From Chamaea fasciata (lineage: Eukaryota; Chordata; Aves; Passeriformes; Sylviidae): DNA of 64,000 nt. Shown here piece after piece: positions 52,104 through 64,000 of this stretch. Numbering within the stretch: the stretch's first letter is position 1; every line of letters begins with the position of its first letter. The notes beneath the pieces are model-generated. The model made no database searches. It had not been told where the DNA came from and worked only from the letters and a program-made list of their open reading frames with translations. A program made the position numbers and the translations under genes. Location of the stretch: assembly GCA_029207755.1 (NCBI GenBank), contig JARCOQ010000005.1:49999563-50063562 (forward strand), written 5' to 3'.

Positions 52104-53240
52104 GGTGTCTTCACGCCCTCAAGCTTTTCTCCATCCTTTTTTTTTGACCCTAATTGCTCCTCCACTCGCCGTGATGCTTTTGGTTGCATGAGATAGGGGC
52201 TGCCTGGGTCACAGGAGCAGCCCAGGGAAGCAGGAGGCACGGAAGGAAAAGCGGAGGGCAACAGGCAGAAGCCATTTCCAAAGCGCTTTCCGTCTTGAAT
52301 GCTGCCAAGACAAAGCACACCCTGTGCTTTCTGGATGGAGCTCGAGCACCTCAGCAATGAGCCGAATGTTTAGGCTGCAGACACCGGGGCTTGCTATCCC
52401 TGCTTCTCCTTTGCCTCGGTGTATTTTACACAAGCAGGCAATGAACGCAACCAGGTGCCTACAACCAGAAGCAGGCACGGCAACAGTTCAGCCACATGCA
52501 ATTTAACCTCAGCGGAGAAGGAGAAGCGCTAAAGCAGCAGCGAGTACCGCAAAACCACCGCATCAGGGGGAACGCCAAACATGTCTTTGGTGATTTCTAC
52601 TGCTGGGACACGGTCACACTTGTCTGTGCGGTGCAACCACCAAGGGTTTCTATCCTCCTCTCCCGAAAAAACGAGTGCTACGCTTTGGTTTTGCCCGGCA
52701 CTGAGAGGCTGCGCTGGTAGCTTGCCGAGCTTCCCTAGCTCGCCGCAGTTCACGCGCCTTACGTAGATGACGCAGCAGAGGCTATTCAGGAAAGTTAGCG
52801 TAGGTTACGCAATCGACGTAAATCGCCTCGGCTGCCCAAGTTCCCTGGCGGATCGGGATTGCTGGTGCCCAGGGCAACTGTTTTTTTTCCTAAGGTTCAA
52901 AGCAAGAAGCTAGAGGAGGAAGTTCTGCTAAAAAATCCAAACATCAGCGGAGCTGGCAGACTTAGACCAAAAGCAGAAAAAGCTGAAAAGATGCTCGGTG
53001 TTCCAAGCTGCACACTTCGATTTTCAAGCAGAGAAAGAAGGACAAAAAAGAAAAAAAATATTCTTAGCACCCTGATGAAACATTCACTACCAACTACAGA
53101 TACTGGGAGGCTGAAAGTCAGAAGATGGCTTTAACATCCCTTTTCTTCACGGGCTTAACGGTCATTTTCTTGGACAACACCTCATCTAAGCTTTAAGGCC
53201 TTAGCAGAAGTTTTACCATCTTTCCCATTCACTTTCTATA
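50111..53240 (+). repeat. Array unit 17 (3130 bp)
   Basis: Poly(A) is 29 nt (52073-52101). Haplotype is CACGTAGT, differing from units 15 and 16 only at position 36 among scored sites. Confidence 0.98.
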
Positions 53241-55197
53241 AAATTCCTCTTAGTGGGCAATGAAGGAAATCAGTCCTATTTCATATCTGCCAATCATAGA
53301 ATCACCTCTTTCTTCTAGAGAAAGAAAACCAAACCAAAACCAAACCGAACCAAAAAACCCCAACAAAACAACAACAACAAACCACAGAAGAAAGCAGACA
53401 AAAAAACCAAACCAACAGGTTTCTGAAACTTGCTTTGAAAGAGAAAAGCTGGATTCCAAGACTAACTGTGAAGCATCCTCCTTTGACTAGAAATGGGATT
53501 TCCCACCCCAGGACACAGCAGTGCCCAGGGTAGCCCCCGAACCCTGCAGAGCCCAGCTCTGCTGAGGTGGGGAGCAGCTTTGGTCTCTTCTTCCAGGCAG
53601 CCTGGAGCAAGCACAAACAGCAGCAGACAAAGCTCACCCAAGCCCCTGGCTTCATGACCTCCTAGGCAGAGCAACAGCAGTCATGAATATTTAATCCAAA
53701 TATACTCTGTTGATTTATCAACGAGTCTTTTTGGCATGACTTGAAACCTACACAATTAAATATAGTAGAGAGGATGTAGAAAGGAGTGAAATTTCAGGTC
53801 CACAATACCTTCCTTCGGTTTTGCTAGGGCTACGCAAGAAAACAGCCACAGGAAGATAGAAGATGATCTATTAAATCAAGACCAACTTTTTTGGTGAACA
53901 TCTTGTACACAAGAAGAGAGTTTTAACGGGGATGCCTGCTCCTTGCAAAGCACCTACATTTTATTTTAGACAAGAAGGAATACGGAGGAGATACAGTCAC
54001 ATTCTACTTTTACTGCAGCTGAATGAGCAGCGGTCTCAGTGTTCACTGAAGAATGAGAATTGGCATTGGTTTGAAACACTCAATGAAGATGTCAATGGCA
54101 TTTGCTTTTCTAAAGAACTTCTTCTGCCCGTGTAAGATTTTTCTTTAAAGTGCATTTTAGGAAAAAGAAGAGTAATAATAATAATTAAAAAAAACCAAAA
54201 ATCAGTAAGACCCCAAAATCCACGAGAAGTATTTTTGGAGCTGCCATCAACAATCCATAGCCTTAAGTCCAGCCACAGAACAGAAGCAGCTCCAGTGACT
54301 CAGCCACGTCACGTGAGTTCCAGTAGCCTCGAATGCACTGAAGGCATTGTGTCTTGCTTCATTGGGTACTATGTTGCACTGTACGGAAGTCTATCAAAGC
54401 CAGCTGAATGAAATGAACAATTATTTCTATTTCAAGAAGGAAAAGCACTTGACCAGGAAATACAGAAGACTGGACAGAGATTGGCAAATAAGGCAAGACT
54501 GCAGCACCCCTTGCTAAAACACCAAATGAACACCTGCAAAACACAGAAAAAAGTCTGCCTTCTTCTTTTATCGTCGCTAAAGTGGACAGTCTACCTGCTT
54601 CCTGGGTCCAAACATAGTTCAAACTGCAAATTGTTCGTTTGTTTCAACTGCACGGTGAAGAATCCTCAGCAAACCATGCCCTGCTCCATTTATGATCAAC
54701 GTATTCTTGTTCGGCTTCTTGGGAAAGTTTCCAAGGAGATTTTCATCATATTGGTCGTGATGAAATACTAAAGAAACCACCCAGGAATCGCATTTTCTAA
54801 CGACAGAACTGCTCCTGACATCTGTAGCAAAATTTAATTTGCTTTTCTTTGTCCTCTAACGCACCCATTAATATTGGTCACTTAACAACACTGAGCTCTC
54901 TTCACTTGCACTTGCACTTTCGGTTTCTTTTTTTTCCAGCTTGATGCTGCCTCAGAAACGATGTCTGCAGGAGCTGCACGTTAGACAGGCACGTCAGCTC
55001 TTCAGAAAGTGGAGGCTGTAAGGATTAAAAGGGACTCTCTCAAGTGGAAGGCAGGATTCTGGCTTGCAGGGCTGCTGTCCATGCTCAGAAGGACAGCAGC
55101 AAGGTAACACTCAGCTGTTCTTAAGGTAAAATTCAAGCTTCCTGCCTTAGAAAGAAGGCTAAGTTTTTACCTCAGCTCTACCCTCTCCAAGTTCTAG

Positions 55198-55232
<35 letters not shown>

Positions 55233-56369
55233 GGTGTCTTCACGCCCTCAAGCTTTTCTCCATCCTTTTTTTTTGACCCTAATTGCTCCTCCACTCGCCG
55301 TGATGCTTTTGGTTGCATGAGATAGGGGCTGCCTGGGTCACAGGAGCAGCCCAGGGAAGCAGGAGGCACGGAAGGAAAAGCGGAGGGCAACAGGCAGAAG
55401 CCATTTCCAAAGCGCTTTCCGTCTTGAATGCTGCCAAGACAAAGCACACCCTGTGCTTTCTGGATGGAGCTCGAGCACCTCAGCAATGAGCCGAATGTTT
55501 AGGCTGCAGACACCGGGGCTTGCTATCCCTGCTTCTCCTTTGCCTCGGTGTATTTTACACAAGCAGGCAATGAACGCAACCAGGTGCCTACAACCAGAAG
55601 CAGGCACGGCAACAGTTCAGCCACATCCAATTTAACCTCAGCGGAGAAGGAGAAGCGCTAAAGCAGCAGCGAGTACCGCAAAACCACCGCATCAGGGGGA
55701 ACGCCAAACATGTCTTTGGTGATTTCTACTGCTGGGACACGGTCACACTTGTCTGTGCGGTGCAACCACCAAGGGTTTCTATCCTCCTCTCCCGAAAAAA
55801 CGAGTGCTACGCTTTGGTTTTGCCCGGCACTGAGAGGCTGCGCTGGTAGCTTGCCGAGCTTCCCTAGCTCGCCGCAGTTCACGCGCCTTACGTAGATGAC
55901 GCAGCAGAGGCTATTCAGGAAAGTTAGCGTAGGTTACGCAATCGACGTAAATCGCCTCGGCTGCCCAAGTTCCCTGGCGGATCGGGATTGCTGGTGCCCA
56001 GGGCAACTGTTTTTTTTCCTAAGGTTCAAAGCAAGAAGCTAGAGGAGGAAGTTCTGCTAAAAAATCCAAACATCAGCGGAGCTGGCAGACTTAGACCAAA
56101 AGCAGAAAAAGCTGAAAAGATGCTCGGTGTTCCAAGCTGCACACTTCGATTTTCAAGCAGAGAAAGAAGGACAAAAAAGAAAAAAAATATTCTTAGCACC
56201 CTGATGAAACATTCACTACCAACTACAGATACTGGGAGGCTGAAAGTCAGAAGATGGCTTTAACATCCCTTTTCTTCACGGGCTTAACGGTCATTTTCTT
56301 GGACAACACCTCATCTAAGCTTTAAGGCCTTAGCAGAAGTTTTACCATCTTTCCCATTCACTTTCTATA
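53241..56369 (+). repeat. Array unit 18 (3129 bp, 3 bp deletion)
   Basis: Poly(A) is 31 nt (55200-55230). One GAA is lost near 54466 (ACAGAAGACTGG where others have ACAGAAGAAGACTGG). The deletion is shared only with unit 19. At 2388 it has C, unlike units 17 and 19. Confidence 0.98.
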
Positions 56370-58326
56370 AAATTCCTCTTAGTGGGCAATGAAGGAAATC
56401 AGTCCTATTTCATATCTGCCAATCATAGAATCACCTCTTTCTTCTAGAGAAAGAAAACCAAACCAAAACCAAACCGAACCAAAAAACCCCAACAAAACAA
56501 CAACAACAAACCACAGAAGAAAGCAGACAAAAAAACCAAACCAACAGGTTTCTGAAACTTGCTTTGAAAGAGAAAAGCTGGATTCCAAGACTAACTGTGA
56601 AGCATCCTCCTTTGACTAGAAATGGGATTTCCCACCCCAGGACACAGCAGTGCCCAGGGTAGCCCCCGAACCCTGCAGAGCCCAGCTCTGCTGAGGTGGG
56701 GAGCAGCTTTGGTCTCTTCTTCCAGGCAGCCTGGAGCAAGCACAAACAGCAGCAGACAAAGCTCACCCAAGCCCCTGGCTTCATGACCTCCTAGGCAGAG
56801 CAACAGCAGTCATGAATATTTAATCCAAATATACTCTGTTGATTTATCAACGAGTCTTTTTGGCATGACTTGAAACCTACACAATTAAATATAGTAGAGA
56901 GGATGTAGAAAGGAGTGAAATTTCAGGTCCACAATACCTTCCTTCGGTTTTGCTAGGGCTACGCAAGAAAACAGCCACAGGAAGATAGAAGATGATCTAT
57001 TAAATCAAGACCAACTTTTTTGGTGAACATCTTGTACACAAGAAGAGAGTTTTAACGGGGATGCCTGCTCCTTGCAAAGCACCTACATTTTATTTTAGAC
57101 AAGAAGGAATACGGAGGAGATACAGTCACATTCTACTTTTACTGCAGCTGAATGAGCAGCGGTCTCAGTGTTCACTGAAGAATGAGAATTGGCATTGGTT
57201 TGAAACACTCAATGAAGATGTCAATGGCATTTGCTTTTCTAAAGAACTTCTTCTGCCCGTGTAAGATTTTTCTTTAAAGTGCATTTTAGGAAAAAGAAGA
57301 GTAATAATAATAATTAAAAAAAACCAAAAATCAGTAAGACCCCAAAATCCACGAGAAGTATTTTTGGAGCTGCCATCAACAATCCATAGCCTTAAGTCCA
57401 GCCACAGAACAGAAGCAGCTCCAGTGACTCAGCCACGTCACGTGAGTTCCAGTAGCCTCGAATGCACTGAAGGCATTGTGTCTTGCTTCATTGGGTACTA
57501 TGTTGCACTGTACGGAAGTCTATCAAAGCCAGCTGAATGAAATGAACAATTATTTCTATTTCAAGAAGGAAAAGCACTTGACCAGGAAATACAGAAGACT
57601 GGACAGAGATTGGCAAATAAGGCAAGACTGCAGCACCCCTTGCTAAAACACCAAATGAACACCTGCAAAACACAGAAAAAAGTCTGCCTTCTTCTTTTAT
57701 CGTCGCTAAAGTGGACAGTCTACCTGCTTCCTGGGTCCAAACATAGTTCAAACTGCAAATTGTTCGTTTGTTTCAACTGCACGGTGAAGAATCCTCAGCA
57801 AACCATGCCCTGCTCCATTTATGATCAACGTATTCTTGTTCGGCTTCTTGGGAAAGTTTCCAAGGAGATTTTCATCATATTGGTCGTGATGAAATACTAA
57901 AGAAACCACCCAGGAATCGCATTTTCTAACGACAGAACTGCTCCTGACATCTGTAGCAAAATTTAATTTGCTTTTCTTTGTCCTCTAACGCACCCATTAA
58001 TATTGGTCACTTAACAACACTGAGCTCTCTTCACTTGCACTTGCACTTTCGGTTTCTTTTTTTTCCAGCTTGATGCTGCCTCAGAAACGATGTCTGCAGG
58101 AGCTGCACGTTAGACAGGCACGTCAGCTCTTCAGAAAGTGGAGGCTGTAAGGATTAAAAGGGACTCTCTCAAGTGGAAGGCAGGATTCTGGCTTGCAGGG
58201 CTGCTGTCCATGCTCAGAAGGACAGCAGCAAGGTAACACTCAGCTGTTCTTAAGGTAAAATTCAAGCTTCCTGCCTTAGAAAGAAGGCTAAGTTTTTACC
58301 TCAGCTCTACCCTCTCCAAGTTCTAG

Positions 58327-58361
<35 letters not shown>

Positions 58362-59498
58362 GGTGTCTTCACGCCCTCAAGCTTTTCTCCATCCTTTTTT
58401 TTTGACCCTAATTGCTCCTCCACTCGCCGTGATGCTTTTGGTTGCATGAGATAGGGGCTGCCTGGGTCACAGGAGCAGCCCAGGGAAGCAGGAGGCACGG
58501 AAGGAAAAGCGGAGGGCAACAGGCAGAAGCCATTTCCAAAGCGCTTTCCGTCTTGAATGCTGCCAAGACAAAGCACACCCTGTGCTTTCTGGATGGAGCT
58601 CGAGCACCTCAGCAATGAGCCGAATGTTTAGGCTGCAGACACCGGGGCTTGCTATCCCTGCTTCTCCTTTGCCTCGGTGTATTTTACACAAGCAGGCAAT
58701 GAACGCAACCAGGTGCCTACAACCAGAAGCAGGCACGGCAACAGTTCAGCCACATGCAATTTAACCTCAGCGGAGAAGGAGAAGCGCTAAAGCAGCAGCG
58801 AGTACCGCAAAACCACCGCATCAGGGGGAACGCCAAACATGTCTTTGGTGATTTCTACTGCTGGGACACGGTCACACTTGTCTGTGCGGTGCAACCACCA
58901 AGGGTTTCTATCCTCCTCTCCCGAAAAAACGAGTGCTACGCTTTGGTTTTGCCCGGCACTGAGAGGCTGCGCTGGTAGCTTGCCGAGCTTCCCTAGCTCG
59001 CCGCAGTTCACGCGCCTTACGTAGATGACGCAGCAGAGGCTATTCAGGAAAGTTAGCGTAGGTTACGCAATCGACGTAAATCGCCTCGGCTGCCCAAGTT
59101 CCCTGGCGGATCGGGATTGCTGGTGCCCAGGGCAACTGTTTTTTTTCCTAAGGTTCAAAGCAAGAAGCTAGAGGAGGAAGTTCTGCTAAAAAATCCAAAC
59201 ATCAGCGGAGCTGGCAGACTTAGACCAAAAGCAGAAAAAGCTGAAAAGATGCTCGGTGTTCCAAGCTGCACACTTCGATTTTCAAGCAGAGAAAGAAGGA
59301 CAAAAAAGAAAAAAAATATTCTTAGCACCCTGATGAAACATTCACTACCAACTACAGATACTGGGAGGCTGAAAGTCAGAAGATGGCTTTAACATCCCTT
59401 TTCTTCACGGGCTTAACGGTCATTTTCTTGGACAACACCTCATCTAAGCTTTAAGGCCTTAGCAGAAGTTTTACCATCTTTCCCATTCACTTTCTATA
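56370..59498 (+). repeat. Array unit 19 (3129 bp, 3 bp deletion)
   Basis: Poly(A) is 31 nt (58329-58359). It has the same GAA deletion as unit 18, near 57595, and G at 2388. Unit 18 has C there, so the pair is not a simple unaltered duplication. Confidence 0.98.
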
Positions 59499-61458
59499 AA
59501 ATTCCTCTTAGTGGGCAATGAAGGAAATCAGTCCTATTTCATATCTGCCAATCATAGAATCACCTCTTTCTTCTAGAGAAAGAAAACCAAACCAAAACCA
59601 AACCGAACCAAAAAACCCCAACAAAACAACAACAACAAACCACAGAAGAAAGCAGACAAAAAAACCAAACCAACAGGTTTCTGAAACTTGCTTTGAAAGA
59701 GAAAAGCTGGATTCCAAGACTAACTGTGAAGCATCCTCCTTTGACTAGAAATGGGATTTCCCACCCCAGGACACAGCAGTGCCCAGGGTAGCCCCCGAAC
59801 CCTGCAGAGCCCAGCTCTGCTGAGGTGGGGAGCAGCTTTGGTCTCTTCTTCCAGGCAGCCTGGAGCAAGCACAAACAGCAGCAGACAAAGCTCACCCAAG
59901 CCCCTGGCTTCATGACCTCCTAGGCAGAGCAACAGCAGTCATGAATATTTAATCCAAATATACTCTGTTGATTTATCAACGAGTCTTTTTGGCATGACTT
60001 GAAACCTACACAATTAAATATAGTAGAGAGGATGTAGAAAGGAGTGAAATTTCAGGTCCACAATACCTTCCTTCGGTTTTGCTAGGGCTACGCAAGAAAA
60101 CAGCCACAGGAAGATAGAAGATGATCTATTAAATCAAGACCAACTTTTTTGGTGAACATCTTGTACACAAGAAGAGAGTTTTAACGGGGATGCCTGCTCC
60201 TTGCAAAGCACCTACATTTTATTTTAGACAAGAAGGAATACGGAGGAGATACAGTCACATTCTACTTTTACTGCAGCTGAATGAGCAGCGGTCTCAGTGT
60301 TCACTGAAGAATGAGAATTGGCATTGGTTTGAAACACTCAATGAAGATGTCAATGGCATTTGCTTTTCTAAAGAACTTCTTCTGCCCGTGTAAGATTTTT
60401 CTTTAAAGTGCATTTTAGGAAAAAGAAGAGTAATAATAATAATTAAAAAAAACCAAAAATCAGTAAGACCCCAAAATCCACGAGAAGTATTTTTGGAGCT
60501 GCCATCAACAATCCATAGCCTTAAGTCCAGCCACAGAACAGAAGCAGCTCCAGTGACTCAGCCACGTCACGTGAGTTCCAGTAGCCTCGAATGCACTGAA
60601 GGCATTGTGTCTTGCTTCATTGGGTACTATGTTGCACTGTACGGAAGTCTATCAAAGCCAGCTGAATGAAATGAACAATTATTTCTATTTCAAGAAGGAA
60701 AAGCACTTGACCAGGAAATACAGAAGAAGACTGGACAGAGATTGGCAAATAAGGCAAGACTGCAGCACCCCTTGCTAAAACACCAAATGAACACCTGCAA
60801 AACACAGAAAAAAGTCTGCCTTCTTCTTTTATCGTCGCTAAAGTGGACAGTCTACCTGCTTCCTGGGTCCAAACATAGTTCAAACTGCAAATTGTTCGTT
60901 TGTTTCAACTGCACGGTGAAGAATCCTCACCAAACCATGCCCTGCTCCATTTATGATCAACGTATTCTTGTTCGGCTTCTTGGGAAAGTTTCCAAGGAGA
61001 TTTTCATCATATTGGTCGTGATGAAATACTAAAGAAACCACCCAGGAATCGCATTTTCTAACGACAGAACTGCTCCTGACATCTGTAGCAAAATTTAATT
61101 CGCTTTTCTTTGTCCTCTAACGCACCCATTAATATTGGTCACTTAACAACACTGAGCTCTCTTCACTTGCACTTGCACTTTCGGTTTCTTTTTTTTCCAG
61201 CTTGATGCTGCCTCAGAAACGATGTCTGCAGGAGCTGCACGTTAGACAGGCACGTCAGCTCTTCAGAAAGTGGAGGCTGTAAGGATTAAAAGGGACTCTC
61301 TCAAGTGGAAGGCAGGATTCTGGCTTGCAGGGCTGCTGTCCATGCTCAGAAGGACAGCAGCAAGGTAACACTCAGCTGTTCTTAAGGTAAAATTCAAGCT
61401 TCCTGCCTTAGAAAGAAGGCTAAGTTTTTACCTCAGCTCTACCCTCTCCAAGTTCTAG

Positions 61459-61493
<35 letters not shown>

Positions 61494-62630
61494 GGTGTCT
61501 TCACGCCCTCAAGCTTCTCTCCATCCTTTTTTTTTGACCCTAATTGCTCCTCCACTCGCCGTGATGCTTTTGGTTGCATGAGATAGGGGCTGCCTGGGTC
61601 ACAGGAGCAGCCCAGGGAAGCAGGAGGCACGGAAGGAAAAGCGGAGGGCAACAGGCAGAAGCCATTTCCAAAGCGCTTTCCGTCTTGAATGCTGCCAAGA
61701 CAAAGCACACCCTGTGCTTTCTGGATGGAGCTCGAGCACCTCAGCAATGAGCCGAATGTTTAGGCTGCAGACACCGGGGCTTGCTATCCCTGCTTCTCCT
61801 TTGCCTCGGTGTATTTTACACAAGCAGGCAATGAACGCAACCAGGTGCCTACAACCAGAAGCAGGCACGGCAACAGTTCAGCCACATCCAATTTAACCTC
61901 AGCGGAGAAGGAGAAGCGCTAAAGCAGCAGCGAGTACCGCAAAACCACCGCATCAGGGGGAACGCCAAACATGTCTTTGGTGATTTCTACTGCTGGGACA
62001 CGGTCACACTTGTCTGTGCGGTGCAACCACCAAGGGTTTCTATCCTCCTCTCCCGAAAAAACGAGTGCTACGCTTTGGTTTTGCCCGGCACTGAGAGGCT
62101 GCGCTGGTAGCTTGCCGAGCTTCCCTAGCTCGCCGCAGTTCACGCGCCTTACGTAGATGACGCAGCAGAGGCTATTCGGGAAAGTTAGCGTAGGTTACGC
62201 AATCGACGTAAATCGCCTCGGCTGCCCAAGTTCCCTGGCGGATCGGGATTGCTGGTGCCCAGGGCAACTGTTTTTTTTCCTAAGGTTCAAAGCAAGAAGC
62301 TAGAGGAGGAAGTTCTGCTAAAAAATCCAAACATCAGCGGAGCTGGCAGACTTAGACCAAAAGCAGAAAAAGCTGAAAAGATGCTCGGTGTTCCAAGCTG
62401 CACACTTCGATTTTCAAGCAGAGAAAGAAGGACAAAAAAGAAAAAAAATATTCTTAGCACCCTGATGAAACATTCACTACCAACTACAGATACTGGGAGG
62501 CTGAAAGTCAGAAGATGGCTTTAACATCCCTTTTCTTCACGGGCTTAACGGTCATTTTCTTGGACAACACCTCATCTAAGCTTTAAGGCCTTAGCAGAAG
62601 TTTTACCATCTTTCCCATTCACTTTCTATA
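59499..62630 (+). repeat. Array unit 20 (3132 bp)
   Basis: Poly(A) is 31 nt (61461-61491). Haplotype is CACCCACT. Two private substitutions are AAGCTTCTCTCC near 61517 (others AAGCTTTTCTCC) and TATTCGGGAAAG near 62178 (others TATTCAGGAAAG). The second creates an extra CpG in the CpG-rich segment. Confidence 0.98.
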
Positions 62631-64000
62631 AAATTCCTCTTAGTGGGCAATGAAGGAAATCAGTCCTATTTCATATCTGCCAATCATAGAATCACCTATT
62701 TCTTCTAGAGAAAGAAAACCAAACCAAAACCAAACCGAACCAAAAAACCCCAACGAAACAACAACAACAAACCACAGAAGAAAGCAGACAAAAAAACCAA
62801 ACCAACAGGTTTCTGAAACTTGCTTTGAAAGAGAAAAGCTGGATTCCAAGACTAACTGTGAAGCATCCTCCTTTGACTAGAAATGGGATTTCCCACCCCA
62901 GGACACAGCAGTGCCCAGGGTAGCCCCCGAACCCTGCAGAGCCCAGCTCTGCTGAGGTGGGGAGCAGCTTTGGTCTCTTCTTCCAGGCAGCCTGGAGCAA
63001 GCACAAACAGCAGCAGACAAAGCTCACCCAAGCCCCTGGCTTCATGACCTCCTAGGCAGAGCAACAGCAGTCATGAATATTTAATCCAAATATACTCTGT
63101 TGATTTATCAACGAGTCTTTTTGGCATGACTTGAAACCTACACAATTAAATATAGTAGAGAGGATGTAGAAAGGAGTGAAATTTCAGGTCCACAATACCT
63201 TCCTTCGGTTTTGCTAGGGCTACGCAAGAAAACAGCCACAGGAAGATAGAAGATGATCTATTAAATCAAGACCAACTTTTTTGGTGAACATCTTGTACAC
63301 AAGAAGAGAGTTTTAACGGGGATGCCTGCTCCTTGCAAAGCACCTACATTTTATTTTAGACAAGAAGGAATACGGAGGAGATACAGTCACATTCTACTTT
63401 TACTGCAGCTGAATGAGCAGCGGTCTCAGTGTTCACTGAAGAATGAGAATTGGCATTGGTTTGAAACACTCAATGAAGATGTCAATGGCATTTGCTTTTC
63501 TAAAGAACTTCTTCTGCCCGTGTAAGATTTTTCTTTAAAGTGCATTTTAGGAAAAAGAAGAGTAATAATAATAATTAAAAAAAAACAAAAATCAGTAAGA
63601 CCCCAAAATCCACGAGAAGTATTTTTGGAGCTGCCATCAACAATCCATAGCCTTAAGTCCAGCCACAGAACAGAAGCAGCTCCAGTGACTCAGCCACGTC
63701 ACGTGAGTTCCAGTAGCCTCGAATGCACTGAAGGCATTGTGTCTTGCTTCATTGGGTACTATGTTGCACTGTACGGAAGTCTATCAAAGCCAGCTGAATG
63801 AAATGAACAATTATTTCTATTTCAAGAAGGAAAAGCACTTGACCAGGAAATACAGAAGAAGAGTGGACAGAGATTGGCAAATAAGGCAAGACTGCAGCAC
63901 CCCTTGCTAAAACACCAAATGAACACCTGCAAAACACAGAAAAAAGTCTGCCTTCTTCTTTTATCGTCGCTAAAGTGGACAGTCTACCTGCTTCCTGGGT
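62631..64000 (+). repeat. Array unit 21, partial (first 1370 bp)
   Basis: The window ends inside this unit. It has G at 125 together with G at 1233, a combination absent from units 1-20, and a private CACCTATTTC near 62698 (others CACCTCTTTC). It shares the A at position 955 with unit 1. Confidence 0.97.

Larger units (their letters stand above)
1..64000. repeat. Macrosatellite array, about 20.4 head-to-tail copies of a 3.13 kb unit
   Basis: The same sequence returns every 3129-3145 bp in the same orientation from the first base to the last, with no spacer or foreign insert. Unit starts (arbitrary phase) are 1, 3146, 6281, 9411, 12541, 15671, 18801, 21938, 25068, 28199, 31329, 34460, 37589, 40722, 43851, 46981, 50111, 53241, 56370, 59499 and 62631. 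Length variation is accounted for by one poly(A) tract and one 3 bp deletion. Substitutions are limited to a small set of sites, many shared by several units, which indicates recent amplification or strong homogenisation by unequal exchange and gene conversion. Neither array edge is in the window. Unit size and near identity resemble vertebrate macrosatellites; I do not recognise the family. Confidence 0.98.

Noticed and set aside
1..64000. CRISPR array or bacterial mobile element
   Set aside because: The repeat unit is 3.13 kb without short repeats and spacers, and no cas, transposase or integrase frame exists.
1..64000. Ribosomal DNA or tRNA gene cluster
   Set aside because: I see no rRNA core sequences and no tRNA cloverleaf with A and B boxes in the unit.

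Overview
The whole 64 kb window is the inside of one tandem array. A unit of about 3.13 kb is repeated head to tail 20.4 times with no unrelated sequence between copies, and the array runs off both ends. Cut at an arbitrary phase (position 1), there are 20 complete units and one 1370 bp partial unit. Nearly all length differences (3129-3145 bp) come from one internal poly(A) tract of 28-44 nt. A 3 bp deletion shared by units 18 and 19 explains the rest. Reading by eye I found fewer than 20 substitution sites across the unit, so copies are almost identical. This is the size and form of a vertebrate macrosatellite.

The organism is very probably a vertebrate and most likely a bird. The unit has an A/C-rich stretch of AAACC-type runs next to an AATCATAGAATCAC segment, which resembles the octamer tail of avian CR1 elements. 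There are also splice-like signals, a CpG-rich segment surrounded by CpG-poor DNA, and no prokaryotic gene organisation. The species assignment is inference.

I found no recognisable protein, tRNA, rRNA or transposase gene. The open frames are short (121 codons or fewer), low-complexity or compositionally odd, and recur only because the DNA recurs. The unit nevertheless looks regulatory. In order it holds: (1) the A/C-rich, CR1-tail-like stretch; (2) a compact TGACTCAGC plus TCACGTGA cluster; (3) a strong plus-strand splice acceptor, a 164 nt candidate exon ending in a perfect 10 bp hairpin, and a donor GT; (4) the variable poly(A); (5) a CpG-rich segment of about 345 bp ending in a bZIP-type cluster (TTACGTAG, TGACGCA, TTACGCAAT, GACGTAA) and then a TGCCCAGGGCA palindrome; (6) a TATAAAA box at the unit junction. 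This suggests, but does not prove, that every unit carries a promoter and contributes to a long noncoding transcript.

The clearest structural discovery is higher-order. Units follow a five-unit pattern that occurs twice in succession, about 5108-20762 and 20763-36421. Diagnostic variants match in order, and the length difference is fully explained by poly(A). The junction falls inside unit 7, between unit positions 1650 and 1962. Units 13-20 form a second, different sequence neighbourhood. Detailed sub-features are annotated once, in the typical unit 4 (9411-12540); they recur in each unit at the corresponding offset.
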